A DNA stretch of 64,000 nucleotides, taken from Scenedesmus sp. ARA3. Its lineage: Eukaryota; Chlorophyta; Chlorophyceae; Sphaeropleales; Scenedesmaceae. The position numbers and the translations under genes were made by a program. The notes under the pieces were generated by a model that was given only the letters and a program-made list of their open reading frames with translations, was not told the DNA's origin and searched no databases. The stretch's first letter is position 1, and every line of letters starts with the position of its first letter. The stretch is from assembly GCA_004335835.1 (NCBI GenBank), contig RWJK01001528.1:30677-94676 (forward strand). The letters are read 5' to 3'. Positions 12,506 through 26,013 of this stretch are shown one piece after another.

Positions 12506-12997
12506 TTGTTCTCAGCTGCACTTCAATGGCAGCCTGCGTGTGTGTCGTAGCTGGCACTTATGTACAGCAGACTTGTCTCGCTCTTGTTGCCATGTCAGCC
12601 TTGTGTGAGTTGGTCCTCTTTGCCAGTCACAGTCCTGACAGCTGTCCGCTTTTGATCAAGCATGTAGCACTATCATCTCGAGTGCCTTGTGCCAGCCCAT
12701 CGCTTACATATACCGCGTGGGACATCTTGCTGTTTTGACCCTTCCTTCCTTGAGTCAGCTTTGAGCCAGCTTTGCCCCCCCGCCTGCTACTGCAGTGTCT
12801 GTAAGTGCTGCCAGCGAACTGTTGTTGGGTGTGCCAGCAGGCTGTGTGGCGGCTGCGTGTGTTACAAGGTGCTGTGTGACCGTCACATGGAATGCGTAGC
12901 AGGCATGCCACACCTGCAATCCGTATTGTGGGGCCTAGAGCTCAGAGATGCTTTGTTGATGTAAAGTGCCGAGTGTTTTGTGGATCTGGCTGTCTGC

Positions 12998-13182
12998 TCT
13001 CAGGTTTTCGTTGTCTGCATTCAGGCTACGTGCTGCGGGTGGCGGGCTGTAGCAGGGTCTACAGTGCTTCAGGGTTTCGCTTTCTGCATCAGGTGCAGGT
13101 GGCGTGCTGTAGCAGGGTCTCAGTGCTTCAGGGTTTTGCTTTTTGCATTCAAGTGCAGATGGCGGGCTGTAGCGGGGCCGGC
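12998..13182. repeat. Three imperfect 58-60-bp units
   Basis: Each unit contains GGCGGGCTGTAGCAGGGTC followed by CAGTGCTTCAGGGTTT and TTTTGCATT-like sequence. It looks like a decaying tandem minisatellite. Confidence 0.7.
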
Positions 13183-15677
13183 AGTGCCAAGGGGATGGGC
13201 TTCCATGGATCATTGTTGTGCATGACTGGTTGAGATCACTCACTGCATGTGTGTGATGCGCCTACCTTTTTGTATGCGCACACACTTTGTACTAGGATGA
13301 TGATATGACAAATCATGAGACAACATGTTGCAGCGATGCCTTGCCTGGGAGGGGGTCACATGCTTTCTGCAGAGGACGCACAGCTCCACATCTGCAGCAG
13401 CAGCAGCAGCAGCAGCAGCAGCGGCATGGAGTGTTTTGTGTCACCATTGTATACATCGGCCAGCGCGGCAGCGGATCGCCTGCTTTTCATCACCTTTAGC
13501 ATACACGCTTGTGCTGGCCGATTGGCTGCCCGTGTGCCGTTTCCATTGACAGCCATGTCCCGCTGTTGTGCCCTCTTTTGCCATGTACTTGTGCCGCGCT
13601 TCATCTGATCAGCTGGCCTATCTTTTGGATCGGCCATGCACGCCATGGCCATTGCTTTCCCTGTCGAGTTGATGAGATGTGATTTTGGTGTCAAACCAGA
13701 GCTGAAGCCTTCAGAGCTCTACTTGATTTATTGCTGCTGGGCGCTGCAGCAGGTTCTGCAGAGGACATTATCTGGACGTTGAAGTTTGGGTTTTGATGTT
13801 GGGATTAGCCCCAACACCCGCATTGCTTCACTGCATGCCTAGCCTCCTGTCAGTGGCTGCTTGGCTGCAAACCACAACTGCTGCCTGCAAGTAGCGGCAG
13901 TACATATGTGTGTGAACACATGTGTGTTGTGCTTTGCCGTACCAAAGTCACCTTGAAAGTTTGCAGCGCATGACATGCACTGCCGCCGCTTGCTGACACC
14001 ATCGTTCCCATATGTTCTGAAGCACCATGCGCATCACATCTCTCTTCATGCATATGCGCAGCGCTGTCACTGCTGTCTGCAGTGTGCTGCCATGCTGCGG
14101 TTGGTGTGGCTATGGGCTGGCAGGCGATGCACTAGCCTCTTGGCGGTCAGTTGGGGGCGGTGCTACAAATGTAGCTGCCAACCTGATGTGCTGTCCATCC
14201 ATTGCCTTTGTGCCAGCATTGTGCAGTCCTATTTCGCCACGGCGTCCATCCTCAGGGTGGCTGGCGTGCATTGCAGTTGATCCCTGCCTGATCAGAGTTG
14301 CTCATGAGTTGCTATTACAGGAGCACGCCAGGCGTCCGCACACCACAACTTGTTAAGTGCGGCTGTGTGTGTGGCCTGTCATGGCACACAAAAGGTCGTT
14401 GGGGAACATGCGCAGGGTGGTCCAGCTGCTGACCAGAGTCTGGTCAACAGCTGTTCAAACAGCAGCCAGCACACGGCTGGTCAAACACAGCTGGTCAAAC
14501 ACCAGCCACAGCCCTGCAGGGACAGGTGCTGTGTCTCTTCTGCACTGATGTCGTGAGCATGTTTTGGGATTCCAGTGTGGCTGTCTTCCCTTTCATTCTT
14601 GCATGCCTTGCATTCATTTGAGTGTCTTTTCGCGCGGGGCTGGCAAAATATTGCCGCGGCAGTGGCCACTGTACCACTGTCACAGCTGCCTAAACAGTCA
14701 TTATACTGTCCAACGCATGTGGCTTGCGGCGGGTACTGCTTTGGCCTGCACGATGATGTGTGGAAGCTATGGATCAAAGGACAACTGCACCTGTTGTGAC
14801 TGTTGGCAGCGCATGAGCTGCAGTACTATTCCTAGTAGCAGTATTGACTAGTAATCCAGAGCAGCCACGCATGGCTCACTCAGCAATTGCTGTTGCTGAG
14901 GCCAAAGGCTGCTACTATCTGTGTTGTGCATCTCATCTGCATAGCTGCATGTCGTGCAGCGTTTCAGTAAGACTGTTGTTAACAGCAGTACACTGTGGGA
15001 GAGCATCAGCTCAAGCTGCAGCCAATGGCGCAGCAAGCTGAAGCATGTATGGACAGCATCGTGCTGACTGTGTCATCTGCAGCTGCAGCGGTGCAGCTGC
15101 TGGCACAGGGACTCAAACAAGTGCATACAGCCGCATGCATGGACGCAAGTCACATGGTCGCCGTGAATAGTGCACTGTCTATGTCTTTGCGTACTATGCA
15201 CCACATTGTGAGTGTCTGCTGTCTGCATGTGTCCTAAGCCAGGCCAGCCTCTGCAGGACCAATGGTCCTGGACCGTGCACACGTCTTGCAATGCGCGAAC
15301 CCAGGTTACAGCAGCCTTTGTAACAAGAGCAAAGCCACGCGGAAAGGCATCTAAATCAACTTGCGATGGACGCATGTGAGCTCTGTGGCGGGGTGAAAAC
15401 CATGTCGCACCCAGCACGCAGCATGAAACAGTGTTCAGCCAAATCCTAACAGAGAGGGGTTTACTACGTGCACGCGGGCTGTTATCGTTCAATGAAAGCA
15501 TTCGATCTGCTTATGGGTGCTTGATACGTTGTTGCCGTCGACAGGCGCGCCACAGTCTTTTGAATTTGATGTGGTCACAAGGCTGCAGGAAACTCTGAAG
15601 AACAGTGAGATGACTATTAAACACAAACTAATCAAACAATGCAATTGAACAGCTGCAGGACAGCAAGGCAAAGCAAA

Positions 15678-17721
15678 ATGCCCGTTGTGAAGCAGGAGAA
15701 GCTTGATGGCAGTGGTCTAGATAAATTGCTGGACGACCTGCAAGGTTTACGCTGTGATAGGCATGACAGGTAACCGCCGAGCAGGACTGCATGCTTCCCC
15801 TCCCATGCTGCAGTGTTGGCGCTGTCAGTGCTACTGCTGCTTGGCACCTGCACCTAGCGCCAACTGTAGCAGCGCTGCATGTCCAGACAAATCAACCGAA
15901 GATTGTAACATATTTGTTGTCTTAATTGTTGCAGGTGGATATGCGAGAGGCTTGCTGCTATCACTGCTGGCGTGCTGGAGCATGCCTCAGGTAGATAGCA
16001 GCGGGCTGCATGTTGCATGGCAGGGTTGGGCTGTGTTGAGGACGCATTCATATGCAGCCCTACGCGGCCATGCCATTATTAAAGCAACAGCCTGTGTGGC
16101 AATGGCCGGCAGCAGCAACTCGTTTGGTAGCTGGATGTTGCAGCGTGCCCAGCACCATGCCCAACAGCATCTGCACACTGCTGCAATTGCTGCTGACCCT
16201 GTTTTTTACGCACAAACTTCATCCCTTCTGCTTGTGCCGACCACAGACCAGCAGACAGCAAGGCTGATAAGCCTCATCACCAAGCAGCTGCCGCTATGCA
16301 CGTCCCTGCTGCCCTCAGCAAAAGACAGCACAGCAAGCACCAGCAGCAGCCAAGCACCGGCCAAGGAGCTCGCCAAGCACCTGCTGCACGTGCTGTGCCA
16401 GGTCAGCGACCAGCAGCTGCAGTGTTACTTTGACCAGTTTGACTTTTCCTGCAAGCGCCCTGCAGGCACTGGGGCGCTGCAGCTGCTGGGCCTGTTGCTG
16501 CCGCATCTGCAGTTGCCTCACCCGCTCAAGTCCTTAACAGCAAGCAGCTTGGCCTTTCAGCTGACAGCAAGGCTGCTGCAGCACATTGCAGCACAGCAGC
16601 AAACCTGGCAGCTGTCATGGCAGCTTGCAGGAAAGTCAACAAGATGCAGCACAGATGCAGATGCAGATGCAGATGCACAACATGATGACAGCCAGACCAG
16701 CAGGGATACGCATCCTGCAGGACACACAGCAGCTGCCAAAGCTGCTGCAGCGCAGACACAGCAGCACCTGCTGGTGCAGCTGCATGAGTGTGCTGGTCTG
16801 CTGTGGCGAGCACGACTGCACCTAGCTGGGGAGCTGGGCAGTGCTGCAACATGCCGCTTCTCGCTGCAGCTGCACAGCAGTGCGCATGCAGCGCTGCAGC
16901 ATGTGTATGCATACTGCGGCAGCGCCGGCATCACCCAGCAGATGCAGCAGCTGCTGCAGCAGCTGCTTGTGACAGGTGTGGCCCCGCCGCTAGCTCTGCA
17001 AGAGGGGTTGGAAGCAGCAGCGGCTGCAGCTCTGCAGCAGAACAGCAAGGCAGCAACCAGAAAAGCAGCTTGCGCTGAGCAGCAACAGCAGCAGCAGCCC
17101 TCGCAGCCTCTCCTGCAAGACCTTAAGCAGCTGCTAGGTGCTGCAAAAGCAGCACAGCAGATAGCCAACACCACCAGCAAAGATACCGCCACAACCAGCA
17201 GCAGCAGCGATGCTGCCGCGCTGCTGCAGGTGGCTGCTGACATTGCTGTGTCTGGGGTTCAGGCCTGGGGCCTAGCAGCGCAGCAGCTGGGCCCGCTGAT
17301 GCTGGACAAGTCGGTTGGGCAGCCGCTGCTGACGGTGAGCAGGGTAGCGACACAAAGCCATTTGTGGTGTTGACAGATAGCTTGCATTCGCATGTCAGCG
17401 TTTTAGTCATGACATGTCAAACTGGGATTGACAGACATTGGTTTGCAGAGAACAGAACGATGGTGTGCTGAGCTATTCTATATGGTACAACGCGAACAAC
17501 CGCTGCTATCAGTGAGCAGTGCAAGCAGCAAACGTATGCTGGTAAAAGGGTGTGACCTTCCAGGCTGCTGAGCTTCCTGAGCTGTTGCAACATGAACAGC
17601 GTGCCTTTGATTTTCTTGCATATCCATGTAGTATTGAGTGCTGATGCCCACTTGATCTGGCGCCTGCCCGTGTAAAGCACTGACCCACGGTGCCGGCTGT
17701 TGTGCCTGACCTGCCTGCTTC

Positions 17722-17768
<47 letters not shown>

Positions 17769-20481
17769 AGCTGCTGCAGGGCCCCTTCACCGCCGCTGAC
17801 TCCCGCCTGCGCAGGGAAGCATTCTCTGCGTGGCACTCTTTTGCAGACTGTTGCTGGCGGCTGCAGCAGCTGGTGCGCAAGCGGGGCGTGCTGACTCAGC
17901 CGATGCGCTTTGCGCTGCAGCACGACGCCAGCAATGCAGTGAAGCTGGCTGCAGTGGGCAGCTGGGGCTGCCTCATGCAGATGCTGCTGGGGCAGCATGG
18001 CCTGGACAGCAGCAGCAGCAGCAGCAGCAGCAGTGGCAGTGGTGTGGCTCTGTGCTGTGCAGCTGCGGATGCTGGCAATGCTGCAGCAGGTGATGAAGCA
18101 AGGGTTGCTCCGGGCGAAGACTTTGCAGCGTGGCTCGAAGCAGCGCCAGCATGCACGGAGCAACAGCAGCAGCAGCAGTGTGAGGCGGCTGCTTCGCTGC
18201 CGCTGGTGTTTGATGTTGTGGTGAAGCCCATTGTGGAAGGCGTCATGGGCAGCTGTCCAGATGCTGTCAGCAGCACGGGCGGCGGCAGCACCAGGAAGAG
18301 GCACAGCAGCAGCAGCAGCAGCAGCAAGGCGGCAAAAGACAACAGCTGCGTTGCTGGGCTGCCTGTTGTGCAGCTGGTGCTGCAGCAGCTGCTGCAGCTT
18401 GCACCGACCGCAGCTGCTGCAGCAAGTGGCCAGCAGCAGCAGCAGCCAGCAACAGCAGCAGGTGGGGTAGTGGTGAAAGCTGAGCCAGGAGCAGCAAGCA
18501 GTGCTGCTGATGAGGCTCTTGTGCCTGTGCTTGTGTGCCGCCTTGTGCACGGCAGCATCTGTGGCAGCAAGCCTGCATCAGCAGTGCTGGCAGCAGCAGC
18601 GGCAGGGCTGGCTGCTGCTGCTGCTGCTGGCCCCTCTGCTGCTGCTGCTGCAGAGCAAAGCCCTTCACCATCTGCAGCAGCATGCAAGACGCCTGCACCT
18701 GCAGCTGCTGCTGCTGCTGCTGCTGTTGATAGTGCAGCAGGGATGAGCTCTTGCAAGCGTGCCTGCATGTCCACTCCGCCACCCACACCGCTGCTATCCC
18801 TGCACACTCCGCTGGCGCTAGCCGCAGCCGCTGCTGGCGGCACGCCTGTGACCCCAGCATTTGGCATGCCGAAATGCATGTCTAGGCTTGCAGCAGAGCA
18901 GCAAGCACAGCAGCCGGATGCCATGCAGCTGCAGCAAGGAGTGGACAGTGCTGCAGTGCAGGCTGTACCTTCAGCACCCCCTGGTGTTCAGGCTAGGCCG
19001 GAGTGGGTGCTGCAGACAGCGCCCGGGTGGCTGCAGCTGCTGGCTGTTTGCCTCAGGCCGCTGCTGTTGCAGCAGCAGCAGCAGCAGCAGCAGGGTGAGG
19101 AGTCATTGACAGAGCAGCAGGTGGTGCTGCTGCAGCAGGAGTGGCTGCCTGCCTGGGAGCAGCTGCTGATGCTGACCGGCGCAGCGATACAGCTGCAGTT
19201 GCAGCAGCAGCAGCAGCAGCAGGCGCAGCAGCAGCAGGAGCAGCAGCACTTGGTAGTGGTGCAGGCTGCTATGCAGACAGTACATGCAGTGTCTTCTATG
19301 CTCAAGGTGAGAGGAGGCAATTTTGCCTGCTGCTGCTGCTTTTGTGTGCTTTCCTGGTTTGCAACTAGTGCATCTGCTTTCATTTGCTGTGGAGCACGAT
19401 TGCACCATCCACCAAACACGCTGCTCAAGTACTTACGTGGCTGCTGTGACCACTACTGATGCTGTGCAGCCCCATCTGCAGAGCAGCAGTGACAGCAGCA
19501 GGTATGCAGCAGCAGCGGTCATGCAGCGTGCGGTTGCTGCGCTGCTGTGGCAGCTGCCACCGCAGCTGCTGGCAGTCTCTTTGCCAGCAGGAGCCAGAAA
19601 GCTGCCACTGCCAGTTGATCTGCTTGCTGCTGCAGCACAGGCGCTGGCTAGGCAGGGCAGCAGCAGTACCTCGCAGCAGCAGCAGCAGCAGAAGCAGCAG
19701 CAGTCGGTGTCGCCGCCAAGCAGCAGCAGACCTTCAAGTAGCAGCAGGCGAGCCTCCACCCCACAGCAGCAGCAGCAGCAGCATGGACAGTTTGATGCAG
19801 ATGGCATCAGAGGCAAGCCAAGCTGGCTGGTTATTGCTCAGCTGCTGCTGCAGCTGTTGCAGCTGCAGCTAGCACCTGATATTACAAGCTCCAAACAAAC
19901 TCCCCATGCGCAGCACAGCAATATCCTTGCCATTGCTGGCAGTGGGGCTGCTGCTGCTGCTGCTGCTGCTGCCGGCTGCTGCTGGCTCAGCATCCGGTAC
20001 GCAGGAAGGGGAGGCGTGTGCTGCTGGTGCTGCTTGCAACGTGACAGTGCTGGCTTCAATTGTATCCAGCTCGGGTGCTGGGAATGCACTAGAAGAGCTA
20101 GGAGCTGCGCTGCTGCTGCCGCTGAAAGCTATACAGAGCTTGAGGAGCAGCCAGAAGCTGCACGATGCAGCCGAAGGAGGGCCAGCCACTGTGTGTGATG
20201 CTCAGCAGGTGCTAGCTCAGCTGCTGCCGCAGGTCAGCAGCTGCTGGTGTGCGGTGATGCAGCAGCTGCTGCAAGCCGTTGGTCCAGCTGCAGCAGCCGG
20301 TGGTGCATCACCTGCTGCAGCGTCATCCAGCAGGCCTCTGGTGACGCTGCAGCAGCTGCTGCAGCTGCAGGGGCTGCCTAAGGCACTTGCGGCAGCACTT
20401 GCAGGACTTGCAGGACTTGCTTCGGAAACCTGCGGTCAGGCAAGCAACGCATGTGCTTGGCTGCTTGACCATTGCAAAGCC

Positions 20482-20525
<44 letters not shown>

Positions 20526-21048
20526 GCCTGAGCTGTTCCAAGCTGCTGCCAGCATGGTGATGGCTGCTGGGCAGCTGGCACTGAGGATGTGCCAAGCACT
20601 GTCAGAGCAGCAGAGCATCACACACACTAAAGCTGCTGGCGCAGGCGCAAGGGCGGGCAAATCACCAGGCAATGCGGCAGCAGCAGTAGCAGCAGCAGCA
20701 GCAGGGGTGGCTTTGACTCCACCAAAGAGCCCAATGCAGTCCCCGCTTGCAGCAGCAGCTGCAGCAGCAGGAGCTTCTGTGCAGCTGGGATCAGTAGCCA
20801 CTGGCTATACTGCTGGTGTGTTTGGTACAGCGGCTGCTGGCGGCAGCAGCGGTGCCACTTTGTCTGCTGCAGCAGAGCGTGGGATGGTAAAGGCGGCTGG
20901 CAGATTGGCAGTGCAGCAGCAGCAGGTGACGCAGGTGCTGACGTCATGCCTGCAGCTGCAGCTAGGGCTGCTGTCTGCTGCTGCAGATGCATATCAAGGG
21001 CGTGCCGCAAGTGCAGGTGGTAGCAGCAGTGCTGCGGACTCACCCAAT

Positions 21049-21080
<32 letters not shown>

Positions 21081-21380
21081 CGGCAGCAGCAGTGGCTTGC
21101 AGCAGATTGCAGGCCTGTGCTGTGAGCTGTCTGGCATGGCTGCTGCGTGTCTGTGTGGGCTGCCTGATGCTGACTCAGCAGCAGCACTGCTGCAAGATCA
21201 GCTGGTGCCTGTGCTGCTGCAGCTACTGGATGGCAGCAGCAGCAGCAGCACCAAGGCAGGTGAAGGTCCAGCTGCAGCAGCAGCAGCAGCAGCGGTGGAA
21301 GATGTGCAGCACACAGCAGGAGTGCTGCCCTCTTTGCTGCCGGTGCTGCTGGAGCGGATGCTGCAGCTGCAAGCAGCAGT

Positions 21381-21415
<35 letters not shown>

Positions 21416-22421
21416 TGGGTGAAGAGGCGGCAGAGGAGGCTTTGCGTGCTGGGTACGGCACCATCCAGAGGTGAGGCGGTTGCACTACTGCTTCTTCTGC
21501 TGTGTTGTCTGGTGTGAGTCTGCAAGCAAGCTGCGCAGCCGCTGTCGAGGATCTGCGTACCTGCCCGTATGCTCTGTGAAGTTGGGCTTCTGTGCTGCGG
21601 GTGTCATTGTTGATGTTCTGTGCAGCTTTGTGTGCACATCTTGTGGGCCTGTTGTTTACTAGCCTTCTGAAGTACCAAGCTGCAGGCATGTGACCAGCGT
21701 GCTGTTTTTTTGTCCTGCTGCCTTGCTAAACTACAGGTGGTTTGATGCAGTGAGCCCTCTGCTTGTGCGCACCTTCCAAACACCAGCCGCTGACTCAGCA
21801 GCAGCCAGCACTGCACAGCAGCAGCAGCAGCAGCAGCTGCCGCGCGCTGCTGCCTACCAGGCAGTCAACAGGCTGCTGGAGGGCAGCTGCTGCGGTAGGG
21901 AGCTGCAGCTGCTGGTGCTGCCGCTGGCGCTGCAGGACGTGCTGCAAGAGTTGATGCCTGACGCGTGCCTTACAGGTGCGCATGTTGTCAGCTGGCAGTG
22001 TGCTCCTTGCAATTGTGGCTGGCTGGCTGGCTGGCTGCTGCCTGGCAGGCTGGCTGTCTGGCTGGTTGGCTGGTTGGCTGGCTGCCTTGCCAGCTGGCTG
22101 GCTGGCTGCCTTGCCAGCTAGCTGCCCATTTGAGCTGGATTAGAATGCTACTTGTTCGCCATGCAAGGTGCTATTGTGTGCTGCCAATATCTGATGTTGC
22201 CTACTGAACAGTTGCTCCGGTAGCAAGTATTCAAAAATCTGTGCTTGTGCATCGGGTGCGCTGTTACTGCTGCATCTGCAGGCAGCCTGAATCCACCCGA
22301 TGTTCAGGCGCTCACCCTCCAGCAGCAGCAGCAGCAGCAGCAGCAGAAGGCGCCCGGCAGCCCTGGACCTGCAGCAGCAGGTGCAGGCCAGCCCAGCAGC
22401 CCACTGCCTGCTACAGCCACA

Positions 22422-22456
<35 letters not shown>

Positions 22457-24125
22457 GACGCCAGGGCGTAGTGCAGTCAGCAGCACACCAGCTGGCATGG
22501 CGGGTGGCAAGGCGGCCTCCCCCGCCCCCTCCTTCATAACCAAAATCGCCTCAGCGACAGCGACAGCAGCAGCTGCCGGCAACAGCACCAGCATGCGTGC
22601 GCCGGCAGCCCCAGTGGTAAACACTACTACTGGCAATCGTGCAAATAGCAGCAAGGCTTTGGCCGGAACTGGCAGCGGCAGCAGCAGCTCGCGCAAGCGC
22701 CGCAGCCTGCCTGGGTTGCTTGAGGAATCACAAACCGAGTATGTGGTGATACCCACTAAGCTGGTGCATGATAAGCAGGCCTCTGCAGAGCAGCAGCATC
22801 AGCAGCAGCAGGTGCGTGAGTTTGTGGGTAAGAGGCGGCGCGCAGCAATGCACACCTACACAGCGCTTGATAACAGCCAGCCTGCAGATGCTTCCCAGCT
22901 GGAGGCCTCGCAGGGGCGGGGAGTGCTGCCAGCAGCAGCAGTGGCTGCAGCAGCAGCTGCAGCGGCGGCAGCAGCGCGGCAGCCGCAGGCGGCAACAGTT
23001 GCTGCTGCTGTGAATGAGGACCAGCAGCAGGAGCGGCAGCAGCGGCAAGGCCTTCATGATGTGCCTGCTGGGGTGGCGCCTGCTCAGGAGCAGCAGCAGC
23101 AGCAGCAGCAGCAGGGTGCATGTGCCCACCCTGACGTTGTTGAAGCCACACAAGAGGATGAGGAGCCGCAGCAAACGCTGCCGGTGCCGCAGCAGCAGCA
23201 GCAACAGCAGGCTGACGATGCGCGGGCAGCAGACAGTATAGTCGCGGCATCACCACCTGCACCACCGGCAGCAGCAGCAGCAGGCCCCAGTGCCGCTGCT
23301 GCTGTGGTTACTTGCCAGCTTCAGCATTCCGAGCTTGAGGCGCAGCAGCAGCCAGCAGCTGCAACAGCAGCAGCAGGTAGCAGCACGCTTCGCCCCAGCA
23401 GCAGCTCTGCACCTGCCAGTAGCGATGTGGGCACCATTGCACAAGCAGCCAATGTACAGCAGCAGCAGCAGCAGCAGCAGTCACTGCCGCAAGTTGGCAG
23501 CTCCTGCCCCCCAACCCAAGTGTTGGGGACAGCTGGCACAGCCAGCACAGTATTGGTGCCCACTCAGTTGCTGGGAACAGCAGGCACAGTAGGCACAGCA
23601 CTGCCGCCAACACAGCTGCTGCTGGGAACAGCAGGCACTGCAGTTGTGCCCACACAGCTGCTAGGCACAGCAGGCACAGTAGGTACAGGGCTGCAGCCTA
23701 CGCAGCTGCTGCTGCTGGGGACTGCAGGGGCCTCTGCTGGCACAGGGCTGCTGCCTACGCAGCTGCTGCAGCAGACGCTTGCTTCTGGCACAGCAGATAC
23801 AGCTGCAGCTGCTGCGGCAGGTGCAGCGTTGGCGGTGCAAGAGGTGACAGCCAGCACAACAGCTGCTGGGGCTGCTAAGGAACAGCAGCAGCAGCAGCCT
23901 TGTCAGCAGCACAGCAAGCATTCACGTGCCTCACAGCAGCAGCAGCAGCAGCAGCAAGGCCTGAGCCGGCAAGGCTCTGCAGCGGGAGCTGAGCAGCAAC
24001 AGCAGCAGCAGCAGCAGGCTGCTGAGCCGGGCCCCAGCAGGCAGGGTTCTGCGAGCAGTGCAGATCGCCAACTCAACCAGCAGCAACCAGCAGTCAAAGC
24101 GCCAGTGGCAGCAGCACCAGCGCCG

Positions 24126-24157
<32 letters not shown>

Positions 24158-24284
24158 TCACACAGATCTTGAGACAAATGGTTCCCTGCATGATGGTGTG
24201 GGTGAGCTGGAGATCTTGCCTAGTCAGCAGTGGATGCCGGGAGCAGCAGAACCCCAAAACCTGCAGCAACTGAGCCGGCTGGCC

Positions 24285-24324
<40 letters not shown>

Positions 24325-24641
24325 GCGCCCCTTTGGTTGGCAGCAGTGCTGGTATGGCGACAGCAGCAGTTGCAGGGTGTTGCAGCGGCGGTGCTGCTGC
24401 ATCCGGAGGAGCAGGGTTCAAGCGGCCGGCATTGGTGCTGAAACGCGGCAGGGACGCACAGAGTGCTGCTGCCGCTACTGGGAGCGGTGCAGCAGCAGCA
24501 GCAGCAGCTGGTGCTGATAATCCTGCAAAGAAGCGGCAGCTGCTTGGGCCTCAGGCTAGCGGTGGTAGCCTCCCAGCTGGTGGGAGGGAAGCTGCTGCTG
24601 CTGCTGCCACATCTGTGGCTGTGCTGCAGCAGCAGCTCGGT

Positions 24642-24679
<38 letters not shown>

Positions 24680-24821
24680 GTCGTTCTCACCTAGCGATGC
24701 AGCCGCGGCTGGCATGAGCTCAGCAGCAGCAGCGGCTTGGCTGCAAGGGCTGGGGACGCGTGAGCTGGCGCAGCTGGTTGCTGCAGCTGGTGCCGAGATG
24801 GCTCGCAGATTGACTAGCTGA
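15678..24821 (+). CDS. RIF1: RIF1-like large protein (HEAT-type N-terminus, low-complexity C-terminus)
   Basis: Eight exons join in phase: 15678-15769, 15935-15990, 16247-17334, 17771-19306, 19470-19941, 20048-21470, 21737-21975, 22282-24821, giving 2481 residues. Intron 5 (19942-20047) is inferred from a needed frame change and could instead be a sequencing frameshift. The first 500 residues are helical. The order of patterns matches the RIF1 N-terminal domain: LISLITKQLP near residue 60, then AFSAWHSFADCCW with LTQPM and SWGCLMQML at about 425-485. Near 1774-1835, KRRSLPGLLEESQTEYVVIP followed by KRRRAAMHTYTALDNSQ resembles the conserved VIP...RR..YxxLxxSQ segment of RIF1 relatives. The rest is Gln/Ala-rich, with a PTQLL repeat. 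Known RIF1 proteins act in replication timing, telomere protection and break repair through PP1; I saw no clear RVxF/SILK pair. The identification rests on pattern and position only. Confidence 0.6.
22017..22126. repeat. GGCT tetranucleotide tract in intron 7 of the RIF1-like gene
   Basis: Runs of GGCT/GGTT tetramers include a duplicated GCTGCCTTGCCAGCTGGCTG unit. The tract lies within the intron between exons ending at 21975 and starting at 22282. Confidence 0.8.
23512..23770 (+). repeat. In-frame PTQLLGTAGT coding repeat
   Basis: Inside the last exon of the RIF1-like gene (residues about 2046-2132), a unit of 16-22 residues of the form PTQLLLGTAGTxGTxLP recurs five times with small length changes. 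It is one of the few ordered patterns in an otherwise Gln/Ala-rich tail. Confidence 0.85.
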
Positions 24822-25347
24822 GGATCACATCAGACCAGTGACCTTGCAGAACGAAAGACTGATAACTGCGTACGGAGGAATGCTGTGACATCTGCTGTGA
24901 GTGAGCATCATGTCGCATGCAGCTATTGCAGAATGTATTGTCTTTTCTGCAATTAGTTATACTGCTGGGCTTCAGGGTTTGATGTCACCCAGCTGTTGCA
25001 CACTCGGGGGTGGTGTCTGTTCAGCTGCGCATCTTGCATGACGTGCGTCTGTTTCATCAGGCGTTTCATCCATGTGTTGGCGAGTCTGGCGGACAAGGCC
25101 ACGCTACACGCACCCCACAGTGTGCTCAGTAAGTTACTAAATCACAGTAACAGTAACTGCTCAGTTTGAGATGGCCATTTCGTGCATCGTATCGGCGTTG
25201 TGGAGCATGTATAAGTACATTATACGGTCTTAGATTAGACTCGCCGCAGTCACCAGAGCGGCTCGGCCCATCCCGGTACAGCACAGATACGTTTGCAGAC
25301 CAGCCTGTTAGCGTGAGCAACCAGAGCTCTGATTGTTGCCGAGCAAA

Positions 25348-25972
25348 ATGAAACGACGGAATGAAGCTGGCAGCGAGCCTGAGAGCCCGACGCATGCCAG
25401 CAAGGTTGCAAAGGGGCTGCACAGACGAGGTGCGGCCTCACTTGAAGTTTGAATCATCGATCTTTGCAAAACACGCATGAATGGCTTGTCCACATCATAG
25501 CGGTGCCTTGCAGTCACACTTTGCCCCGGCGCCCCGGCACAGGCTGCTGACGTGGCCCTCTGTTGGTTTCCCTCCTCTTATACCATCCTGCTGCACAGCG
25601 GCATCAACAGCAGGGGCAGGAAATAGGCAAGCAGCTGTTCTTGAGTCAGCCGCTCTGCCCCAGACAGACAGACAGCCCAATCTGCAGACACCTGACCAGC
25701 AGGCAGGCCAGCTGCCGCCGCTGCTGCCGAGTCAGGATGAGGAGCAGCAGCAGCAGATGGCGGTGACACCAACACGCGAGCCCCCGGCAGGACATCAACA
25801 GCAGCAGCAGCAGCAGCAGCAGCTGACTGAGCAGCAGCAACAGTATGTGGCTGGATCAGCCAGCCAACCAGTTGAGCTGGTCACAGCAGGGCCCCAGCGC
25901 CAGGCACGTGCTGCTGCATCCCCCGCCCAGCCCCACACTGTAGGCAGCAGTCCTGAAATCACAGGCCCTCAG

Positions 25973-26013
<41 letters not shown>

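Larger units (their letters stand above)
11326..15677. other. Intergenic region with minisatellites
   Basis: No spliced or unspliced gene could be supported in these 4.3 kb. The region holds three short minisatellites, annotated separately, and otherwise ordinary GC-moderate sequence. Part must be the 3' UTR of the kinase gene and the 5' UTR of the RIF1-like gene. TGTAA occurs at about 12791 and 12960, too far from the kinase stop to assign with confidence. Confidence 0.5.

Noticed and set aside
16557..20801. Long minus-strand open frames rich in Cys, Leu, Ala and Ser
   Set aside because: They are antisense readings of CAG/GCA coding runs in the RIF1-like gene. They lack domains and do not have splice-consistent structure.
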